Translations under genes and position numbers: made by a program | In this document: positions 1 to 5,110 of the stretch, one piece after another | Layout of the letters: every line of letters starts with the position of its first letter | Numbering within the stretch: the first letter of the stretch is position 1 | Assembly (NCBI GenBank): GCA_029777755.1 | Contig: JAKORQ010000270.1 | Location: forward strand, 1-13,126 | Direction: 5' to 3' | DNA: 13,126 nucleotides | Origin: Planctomycetota bacterium | Lineage (GTDB): Bacteria > Planctomycetota > Phycisphaerae > Tepidisphaerales > Tepidisphaeraceae | The notes under the pieces: model-generated | Seen by the model: the letters and a program-made list of their open reading frames with translations, nothing else | What the model was told of the DNA's origin: nothing | Database searches by the model: none

Positions 1-769
1 CCTTCAGGCGCTGCAGTGCCATCGGGTCCTTGCGCAGGTCGATTCCTTCCATGCGCTGGAACTCGTCGGCGAGGTGATTGATAAGAACCTCATCGAAGTC
101 ATCGCCTCCCAGGTGAGTGTCACCGCTGATCGACAGCACCTCGAACACGCCATCACCAACGTCGAGGATGGAGACATCGAAGGTACCACCGCCCAGGTCG
201 AACACGCAGATCTTCTCGTTCTTCTTCTTCGCCAGGCCATACGCCAGTGCGGCCGCCGTCGGCTCCGGCAGCACGCGCAGCACCTTCAGGCCGGCGATCT
301 CGCCCGCGTCCTTGGTCGCTTTGCGCTGTGCGTCATTGAAGTAAGCCGGCACGGTGATGACCGCATCGGTGACCTTCTCGCCCAGGTAGGTCTCGGCGGT
401 CTTCTTCAGGTCAGCCAGGATCATCGCCGAGAGCTGCTCGGGCGTGTAGTCCTTGCCGCGAACCTTGACCTTGACCATCTCCTCAGCGCCGCCGGTGATC
501 TCGTAGGGGACCATCTTCTCTTCCTGGGAGACTTCGCTGTGGCGGCGCCCCATGAAGCGCTTGATGGAGAAAATGGTGTTCTTCGGGTTTGTCACCTGCT
601 GGTGCTTGGCGGTGGTGCCGACGAGGATCTCGCCCTTGTCGGTAAAAGCCACCACCGAAGGAGTGAGTCGGCTGCCATGCGAGTTGATCAGCACCTTGGG
701 CTGATCAGCTTCCATGATCGCCACTACGCTGTTGGTGGTTCCAAGGTCTATTCCAACGATTTTGCCCAT
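1..769 (-). CDS. dnaK: Molecular chaperone DnaK (Hsp70), N-terminal 256 residues, runs off the left edge
   Basis: This is the ATPase half of the cytoplasmic Hsp70 chaperone, which binds and releases unfolded polypeptides using ATP together with DnaJ and GrpE. The ATG at 769-767 is preceded by GGGAG (781-777) at a 7-base spacing. The reading frame is open for 256 codons to the window edge, so the rest of the nucleotide-binding domain, the substrate-binding domain and the lid lie outside. Visible landmarks are the phosphate-1 loop GIDLGTTNS (residues 6-14), the catalytic lysine K70 in SIKRFMGRR, the VPAYFNDAQRKATKDAG segment (140-156), the EPTAAALAYG segment with E169, and the phosphate-2 loop DLGGGTFDVS (191-200). 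Nothing is missing or degenerate in the part seen. The gene is divergent from the exopolysaccharide block. No CIRCE operator was found upstream; instead there is a sigma-54-type promoter match (840-855) and a leader hairpin. The identification is certain. Confidence 0.98.
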   Translation of the reverse strand, partial: MGKIVGIDLGTTNSVVAIMEADQPKVLINSHGSRLTPSVVAFTDKGEILVGTTAKHQQVTNPKNTIFSIKRFMGRRHSEVSQEEKMVPYEITGGAEEMVKVKVRGKDYTPEQLSAMILADLKKTAETYLGEKVTDAVITVPAYFNDAQRKATKDAGEIAGLKVLRVLPEPTAAALAYGLAKKKNEKICVFDLGGGTFDVSILDVGDGVFEVLSISGDTHLGGDDFDEVLINHLADEFQRMEGIDLRKDPMALQRLK

Positions 770-789
770 CTGTAATCTCCCTTCGTCAG

Positions 790-822
790 GTCATCGCGGC
801 AGCGCTCGCTTGTCGCAATGAC
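790..822 (-). promoter_or_regulatory. Leader hairpin upstream of dnaK
   Basis: In the dnaK transcript sense the arms GTCATTGCG and CGCGATGAC pair over 9 bp, including one G-U wobble, around a 15-base loop that itself contains the palindrome AGCGCT. The structure ends 9 bases before the Shine-Dalgarno sequence (781-777). If the sigma-54 match at 840-855 is used, the hairpin lies a few bases after the predicted transcription start near 827-828. It could be an RNA control element such as a thermosensor or a stability hairpin, or a DNA operator read as a dyad. The pairing is seen directly; the function is not. Confidence 0.5.
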
Positions 823-839
823 GAGATAAGATCTCCGGA

Positions 840-855
840 GCAACCAGTGTGCCAA
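840..855 (-). promoter_or_regulatory. Sigma-54 (-24/-12) promoter match reading toward dnaK
   Basis: Read on the minus strand the sequence is TTGGCAC-ACTGG-TTGC. This matches the RpoN consensus TGGCAC-N5-TTGC at every one of the ten defining positions with exactly the required spacing, and it is followed by T. It points at dnaK and would start transcription near 827-828, giving a leader of about 58 bases. A match this good is not expected by chance in 13 kb. No canonical sigma-70 promoter of similar quality was seen in the same gap. Use of the site would require an AAA+ enhancer-binding activator. Confidence 0.72.
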
Positions 856-879
856 CTGCCCAATGGTCTTGGTACTGAT

Positions 880-906
880 GTAAGCCGCGTATTTCCAATG
901 GCTTAC
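880..906. repeat. 7-bp inverted repeat (GTAAGCC...GGCTTAC), candidate regulator site
   Basis: GTAAGCC (880-886) and GGCTTAC (900-906) form a perfect dyad with a 13-base spacer, so the arm centres are about 20 bp, or two helical turns, apart. A heptamer CCAATGG also occurs twice in the same stretch (860-866 and 895-901), 35 bp apart. The dyad is centred about 65 bp upstream of the start predicted from the sigma-54 match, so it could be an activator or repressor site for dnaK. It could also act on the divergent polysaccharide block. Only the symmetry is seen. Confidence 0.35.
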
Positions 907-1201
907 GAGAGAGGCGTCTTTCCGTCGCTGCGGGAGCGCCAACTTTCCTCGAATGCCAAATCGACAGCCGACCCTGATTGCCTGCCAGAGTGACAAGTGC
1001 ACCGCGGGTGCGCCAAAACCATCACTGCATCACACTGCGAGCGCTCACCAGGCTCGGCCGTGTCGATCTAACGTCTTTTTCTTCTAGCATGTTGCGTGAA
1101 ACGGCCTCGGCGGCGTAAACTTGACCTCTATTATATGAGTCTGTTGTGCGACTCTCAGATAGAAACCAGAGGCCTCGTCAGGCTGGCGACTGGAATGAGG
1201 G
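907..1201. other. Non-coding part of the dnaK/OPX divergent gap; no gene seen
   Basis: No convincing gene lies between the dnaK start and the OPX lipoprotein start. The stretch has a short imperfect palindrome (GCACC-GCG-GGTGC, 999-1011), a pyrimidine run near 1075-1085 and an AT-rich TATTATATGAG at 1129-1139. That last motif could be a -10 region, but no good -35 sits at the right distance. The promoter of the five-gene block is probably here but could not be fixed. In-frame ATGs at 1135 and 1195 lie upstream of the preferred TTG start and lack good Shine-Dalgarno sequences. Confidence 0.5.
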
Positions 1202-1208
1202 AAAGGAG
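1202..1208 (+). promoter_or_regulatory. Shine-Dalgarno sequence AAAGGAG fixing a TTG start
   Basis: AAAGGAG lies 7 bases before the TTG at 1216-1218. It decides the start of the OPX lipoprotein gene: translation from this TTG gives a lipoprotein signal peptide of ordinary length, with the lipobox cysteine at residue 30. The upstream in-frame codons have no comparable site. Confidence 0.75.
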
Positions 1209-1215
1209 CTTCGCC

Positions 1216-2730
1216 TTGTCTAGCAAGAAAAGGCTTCCCTTTGCGGGGAGCAGGCTTGGTATGTGCCTTCTGGCGGCCGCGGCCGCCGCTACGCTCACGG
1301 GTTGCGGCATCGGCAGCGGCGCCAACTTCAACAAAGGATTCCTCGATCCAACCGCAGTCGGCCGCTTCAATAAGCAACCGCTGGTGGTTCCCATCCTCTC
1401 GAGCCTGGATCCCGCCGTTGACGTTCCCGATGACCGTTTCCGCAACGCAACCGACGTCACTCCTGAGGATCTGGACCCCGATACGACCGATTACAAGATC
1501 GGCCGCAATGACCTGATCAGCGTTGCCATCACCGACCTGGTCGCGCCCAACGTTGAGACCATCCGTACTCCCCGCGTGAGCGAAAGCGGCACGATCAGCC
1601 TGCCCTTGGTCGGCCAGATCAAGGCCGCCGGCTTCACCGAGGCCGAGCTTGAGCGTGAAATAGCCAACGCCTACCGCCAGGCGCAGGTGATCCAGAATGC
1701 CCAGGTGTCAGTGTCAGTGGTCGAGGCTCGCGCCCGCACCTTCAGCATCCTCGGCGCGGTGACCGCCCCGGGGCAGTACGCGATCCTGAATTCAGAGTTC
1801 CGCGTGCTCGATGCCCTGGTGCTCGCTCGCGACGTGAATGCCCAGGGGATCGACAACATCTACGTCATTCGTCAGCTTGACCGCGACGAGGCTGAGACCC
1901 GCCCGGCCACTATCGATGCGCCGGATACCCCCGAGGACGAGGATGTGCTCACGCCGCGCAGCCAGGCTGAGTCAAGGCAGGTGATCCTGGCGCAGGCCGC
2001 CCCGGCCGGCGAAGCCACCACCGAAGGGCTCACTGAAGACCAGAAGATCATCACCATCGAGGGCACCCCGGTGACCGTCGATCAGCCGGCGACCGGTGTC
2101 GAAGCCGCGGATCAGCCGCAGGTGACGGAATCCGCCCCGGCCGACGAGCCCGTCGTGGCCGCCGAGCCGTCGGTGGACCTGCCGCCCGTCGAGCCTCAGC
2201 CGCAGGAGAAGTTTGAGTTCAGGGATCCTGTCGCCGAGGGCAAGACCCGCATCATCCGCATTCCCTACGAGGCCCTGCGAAATGGTGACCTGCGCTACAA
2301 CATCGTGATCAAGCCATACGACCTGATCATGGTCCCGCTGCCGGTGGTAGGAGAGTACTACATGGGCGGCCACGTTCAGCGCGTTGGTGTTTACAGCCTC
2401 ACGGCCCGCAAGATCACCCTGAAGCAGGCGGTGATTTCGGCCGGCATGTTCGACCAGTTGGCCGTTCCCACGCAGACAGAAGTCATCCGCCGCGTGAGCG
2501 ACGACAGCGAAATCTTCGTCAAGGTGGACCTGGACAAGGTGTTCGCCGGTGAGCAGCCTGACATATTCCTGCGTCCCAACGACGTGGTGCAGGTGGGCAC
2601 GAGCTGGTGGGCCCCGTTTGTGGCCTCGCTGCGTGGCGGCTTCCGCTTCACCTACGGCTTCGGCTTCCTGTATGACCGTAACTGGGGTGACCCTGAGGAC
2701 CGCCTGTTCTTCGACAGCTGGGAGTTCTAA
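1216..2730 (+). CDS. OPX/Wza-like polysaccharide export lipoprotein
   Basis: This 504-residue protein belongs to the outer-membrane polysaccharide export family, which forms the channel that carries exopolysaccharide out of the periplasm. A TTG start is chosen for its AAAGGAG site. The signal peptide has a basic n-region (SSKKR), an Ala-rich h-region and the lipobox L27-T28-G29-C30, so the mature protein should be lipidated at C30. A poly_export (PES) domain covers roughly residues 88-185 (DYKIGRNDLISVAI to VSVVEARA) and is followed by an SLBB-type module beginning FSILGAVTAPGQY. That module is interrupted after YVIRQLDR by about 120 acidic, Pro/Ala/Gln-rich residues (about 222-343) before it resumes with RIIRIPYEALRNGD. 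A second SLBB follows (GEYYMGGHVQRVGVY onward). The C-terminus is rich in aromatic residues and ends WEF. It is the first gene of the block, with the exosortase 225 bp downstream. The partner is presumably the Wzc-like kinase at 9821-12058. Confidence 0.9.
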   Translation: MSSKKRLPFAGSRLGMCLLAAAAAATLTGCGIGSGANFNKGFLDPTAVGRFNKQPLVVPILSSLDPAVDVPDDRFRNATDVTPEDLDPDTTDYKIGRNDLISVAITDLVAPNVETIRTPRVSESGTISLPLVGQIKAAGFTEAELEREIANAYRQAQVIQNAQVSVSVVEARARTFSILGAVTAPGQYAILNSEFRVLDALVLARDVNAQGIDNIYVIRQLDRDEAETRPATIDAPDTPEDEDVLTPRSQAESRQVILAQAAPAGEATTEGLTEDQKIITIEGTPVTVDQPATGVEAADQPQVTESAPADEPVVAAEPSVDLPPVEPQPQEKFEFRDPVAEGKTRIIRIPYEALRNGDLRYNIVIKPYDLIMVPLPVVGEYYMGGHVQRVGVYSLTARKITLKQAVISAGMFDQLAVPTQTEVIRRVSDDSEIFVKVDLDKVFAGEQPDIFLRPNDVVQVGTSWWAPFVASLRGGFRFTYGFGFLYDRNWGDPEDRLFFDSWEF

Positions 2731-2766
2731 CGCTGCGAAGGTAAGACGAGCTACAGTGGCATAAAT

Positions 2767-2793
2767 AACGGATCGGCACTATGCCGATCCGTT
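2767..2793 (+). terminator. Strong hairpin after the OPX gene (terminator or attenuator)
   Basis: A perfect 11-bp stem (AACGGATCGGC / GCCGATCCGTT) encloses a 5-base loop, 36 bases after the OPX stop codon. Only a short, broken T-run follows (TTTGCCATTT), so termination may be partial. It may set a lower expression level for the exosortase genes downstream, or protect the 3' end of the OPX message. Confidence 0.65.
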
Positions 2794-2836
2794 TGCCATT
2801 TGGGGCCGTAGCGGTTATTTCAGACGTATACTGATA

Positions 2837-2869
2837 GGAGTGGGGCGATTGCCGAGGGAGTGGGGCGAT
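2837..2869. repeat. Pair of 13-bp direct repeats, 20-bp period
   Basis: GGAGTGGGGCGAT occurs at 2837-2849 and again, identically, at 2857-2869. The 20-bp period puts both copies on nearly the same face of the helix, as expected for cooperative binding of a regulator. They lie between a TATACT that resembles a -10 element (2827-2832) and the exosortase start at 2956. No further copy was seen in the window. The repeat is certain; a regulatory role is inference. Confidence 0.6.
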
Positions 2870-2884
2870 CGTCCGCAACTTTCA

Positions 2885-2915
2885 GCCGCCTGCCGCATTC
2901 TTAGTAATAGGCGGC
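2885..2915 (+). promoter_or_regulatory. Leader hairpin upstream of the exosortase gene
   Basis: GCCGCCT (2885-2891) and AGGCGGC (2909-2915) are perfect inverted repeats around a 17-base AT-richer loop, 40 bases before the exosortase ATG. It is not followed by a T-run, so it is not a convincing terminator. It could be a leader structure or an operator dyad. Confidence 0.35.
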
Positions 2916-2955
2916 GGTCACCGTTCTTGGGCTATGTACTAATCAGGCGTGTTGC

Positions 2956-4113
2956 ATGTCAGAAATCGCGTTAGGGTACAGTAACGAGACGGATGAAGCT
3001 CAGATACCTGAAGAGCGCATCTACGGTCTGACCCGCACGGCGTGGGTCCAGGTCGTGACTCTGGGGGTGCTGTTCATCATCGCCTTTCTGATATGTCTTC
3101 GGCGACTCTGGCTGAAGACAAATCCCATCACGGGCGATCCAAACTGGAGCCACGCTATCTGCGTGCCCATCATCGGCATTTACTACATCTATGCCCACCG
3201 GCGCGACCTGCAGCGCCTCGTGGTCAAGACCTCATGGTCGGCGCTGCCGATCATTCCGATCGGGATCCTGCTGTTTGGCTACGGTATCTGGCCCGGCCAG
3301 AACGACTTCCTCAAGGACACCGGGATGCTGGTCACGCTATTTGGCGTGACGGCGTTCCTGGCGGGCTGGCGGATGATGAAGCTCCTGTGGTTTCCCATCT
3401 GCTTCCTCGCCTGTGCGTTGCCATGGCCGCCGCTGGTCTACAGCATGGTTGCCTTGCCGCTGCAGGAGCTGGCCGCGAAGGTTGCGGTGTTTGTGCTGCA
3501 GATCTCCGGGGTTAATGCGTTCTTCAGCGGTACCAAGATCTTCATGGAAGGCCAGAACGCCGAGCTTCGCACGCTCAACGTCGCGGAGGCCTGTGCCGGG
3601 CTGCGATCACTGATGACGTTCATCACCATCGGTGCGGCGATGGCGTTCCTGTCGGCCCGTCCGATGTGGCAGAAGGTGATCGTCACCCTCTCTGCCGTGC
3701 CGATCGCCATCTTTTGTAACGTGATGCGCGTGAGCGGCCAGGGGCTTCTCGACCACTACTGGAGCCGCGAGTGGTCGCAGGGATTTGCCCACCAGTTCGC
3801 GGGCATGGTGATGCTGATCCCGGCATTCTTCCTGCTGCTGCTGGTCGGCTGGATACTCGACAAGATATTCGTGGAAGTTGTGCCGGTGGCCGATGACGGC
3901 GGGGCCGCCGTTGCTGAGGCCGCCGCCAAGCTGGAAGCTGCCGCTGCCGCCGCCGGTACGCCGCTGGTCGTGCCGCCGCAGCGCAGCCATGCCACTATCC
4001 GAAGGTCCAAGAAGAAGCTCGATCAGCAGCATGCCATGTTGATGGCGCAACAGGGCACGCAGCAGAATGAACCCCAGGATTCCAGTGATTCCGCAGCGGA
4101 GGGGACGAAATAA
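2956..4113 (+). CDS. Exosortase (archaeosortase/exosortase family membrane transpeptidase)
   Basis: This 385-residue polytopic inner-membrane protein belongs to the family that cleaves and sorts exported proteins bearing C-terminal PEP-CTERM-like signals. After a 30-residue hydrophilic N-terminus there are about eight membrane segments. The early NWSH motif (63-66) before a VP-containing helix fits the family's conserved H...P region. The three catalytic positions are present: Cys213 in EACAGLRSL, Arg258 in NVMRV, and His279 in AHQFAG before the last hydrophobic helix. An Ala- then Gln/Ser-rich polar tail (about 310-385) with a basic RRSKKK patch is additional to the family core. The ATG at 2956 has only a weak upstream CAGG, so initiation may be inefficient. 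The stop codon overlaps the EpsI-type gene (TAATG), implying translational coupling. No sorted substrate with a C-terminal sorting tail is encoded in the window. I do not assign an Xrt subtype. Confidence 0.93.
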   Translation: MSEIALGYSNETDEAQIPEERIYGLTRTAWVQVVTLGVLFIIAFLICLRRLWLKTNPITGDPNWSHAICVPIIGIYYIYAHRRDLQRLVVKTSWSALPIIPIGILLFGYGIWPGQNDFLKDTGMLVTLFGVTAFLAGWRMMKLLWFPICFLACALPWPPLVYSMVALPLQELAAKVAVFVLQISGVNAFFSGTKIFMEGQNAELRTLNVAEACAGLRSLMTFITIGAAMAFLSARPMWQKVIVTLSAVPIAIFCNVMRVSGQGLLDHYWSREWSQGFAHQFAGMVMLIPAFFLLLLVGWILDKIFVEVVPVADDGGAAVAEAAAKLEAAAAAAGTPLVVPPQRSHATIRRSKKKLDQQHAMLMAQQGTQQNEPQDSSDSAAEGTK

Positions 4114-5009
4114 TGGATCACGAGAACCAGAACAGCCGGCTGTCACCGATCGAACTTTGGCTGGTCGCAATCCGCCGCGCCTTTACCAGCAAGCCATTCC
4201 TGATAGCACTTGGATTCCTGATCGTCACGGCCTTCGGCATGGGGGCCGCAACGCAGTTCATGCAGCTCAAGTTCCGCAAAGAGCCGGTTCCGCTGCGGCG
4301 AGACCTGCTGGAGATCCCGCGTGAGCTGGGTCACTGGCGGCAGATCTCCGATGACGAGCCGCTGGATGCGGATATCGAGCACACGCTGGGCACGAAGATG
4401 TATGTCTTCCGCGATTACGTCGACACCCGCCTGGTGGGTGAGACCGAAATCGAGGAGATGATGTCCCGGCCGAACCTGGAGCGCAAACGCATGCTTGCCA
4501 TCATCGAGCAGCGCAAGCCGCAGGCGGTCATCCACATGGGTGTGACCTACTACACCGGCATGGTCGACACCGTGGCCCACGTGCCGGATCGCTGCTACAT
4601 TGCCGACGGGTACGCCCCGACCGAGTACGAGGAGCGCGACTGGAAGATAAGTGAATCTGAGAAGGTTCGTGTACGCTTCATCAACTTCGAGGATGCGACC
4701 GGGTTCACAAGCCGCGTGAGCAAGAATGTGGCTTACCTGTTCCAGGTCAACGGCGAGATGGAGTCCAGTCCGCTTGCCGTTCGCAGAAGCCTGCAGAACC
4801 TGTTCCGCTCGGATGTGTATTACTCGAAGATCGAGTTGATGACGATGATGAAGAATCGCGAGGATGCCGCCAGGGTGATGCAGGATTTCCTGCAGCAGGC
4901 CCTGCCGGAAATCCGCAAATGCCTGCCGGCATCGGAGGCGGCGTCGGAGCCCGCGGCGGCGCCGGCGCAGGCAGTTCCAGCTACCCAGGCAGCCGAAAGC
5001 ACTACATGA
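4113..5009 (+). CDS. Exosortase-associated EpsI-family (DUF3485-type) protein
   Basis: This 298-residue protein has one N-terminal membrane anchor (about 29-50) followed by a presumably periplasmic domain. The segment HVPDRCYIADGY (156-167) corresponds to the family's H-x-P-x-x-C-Y...G signature, with His156 and Cys161. The preceding VTYYTGMVDTVA and the later VRVRFINF segments also fit the EpsI fold. EpsI proteins accompany exosortases, sometimes fused to them, and their biochemical role is unsettled; here the gene is separate. The C-terminal roughly 40 residues are Ala/Pro/Glu-rich and probably disordered, which makes the protein longer than a typical EpsI. The start overlaps the exosortase stop by one base, and a strong GGAGGGG (4098-4104) inside the exosortase gene sits 8 bases upstream, so the two are made together. 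Confidence 0.87.
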   Translation: MDHENQNSRLSPIELWLVAIRRAFTSKPFLIALGFLIVTAFGMGAATQFMQLKFRKEPVPLRRDLLEIPRELGHWRQISDDEPLDADIEHTLGTKMYVFRDYVDTRLVGETEIEEMMSRPNLERKRMLAIIEQRKPQAVIHMGVTYYTGMVDTVAHVPDRCYIADGYAPTEYEERDWKISESEKVRVRFINFEDATGFTSRVSKNVAYLFQVNGEMESSPLAVRRSLQNLFRSDVYYSKIELMTMMKNREDAARVMQDFLQQALPEIRKCLPASEAASEPAAAPAQAVPATQAAESTT

Positions 5010-5074
5010 CCGGCCGCCTGCTAAACCAGTATCCTGATCAAGATTTGTGCCTCCGCTGTCTGAGAGTGCGAGAT

Positions 5075-5095
5075 GATGGCGGTTGCCTCGCCATC
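5075..5095 (+). promoter_or_regulatory. Small hairpin just before the TPR gene ribosome-binding site
   Basis: GATGGCG (5075-5081) and CGCCATC (5089-5095) pair perfectly over 7 bp around a 7-base loop. The stem ends one base before the AGAGGA Shine-Dalgarno sequence (5097-5102) of the TPR gene. It could tune translation or mark an mRNA processing point in the roughly 100-base gap after the EpsI-type gene. No T-run follows, so a terminator is unlikely. Confidence 0.35.
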
Positions 5096-5110
5096 TAGAG
5101 GATCCAGTTC

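Noticed and set aside
74..775. 233-residue plus-strand frame over dnaK
   Set aside because: It is antisense to a perfectly conserved DnaK ATPase domain.
748..1002. 84-residue minus-strand frame overlapping the dnaK start
   Set aside because: It overlaps the dnaK start and covers the sigma-54 match and leader hairpin. It has no Shine-Dalgarno sequence or protein-like signature.
999..1011. Palindrome GCACC-GCG-GGTGC
   Set aside because: It has only a 5-bp arm with a 3-base centre in GC-rich DNA, which is readily expected by chance.
770..1095. CIRCE operator for HrcA control of dnaK
   Set aside because: No TTAGCACTC-N9-GAGTGCTAA-like sequence was found on either strand of the gap.
1121..1139. 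TTGACC followed closely by TATTATATGAG as a sigma-70 promoter for the OPX gene
   Set aside because: The two elements are only a few bases apart, not about 17, and neither has a good partner at the right distance.
1096..1215. Forty extra N-terminal codons for the OPX protein from upstream start codons
   Set aside because: They would place the lipobox cysteine about 70 residues in, too far for a lipoprotein signal. The AAAGGAG-TTG pair at 1202-1218 gives a normal signal peptide.
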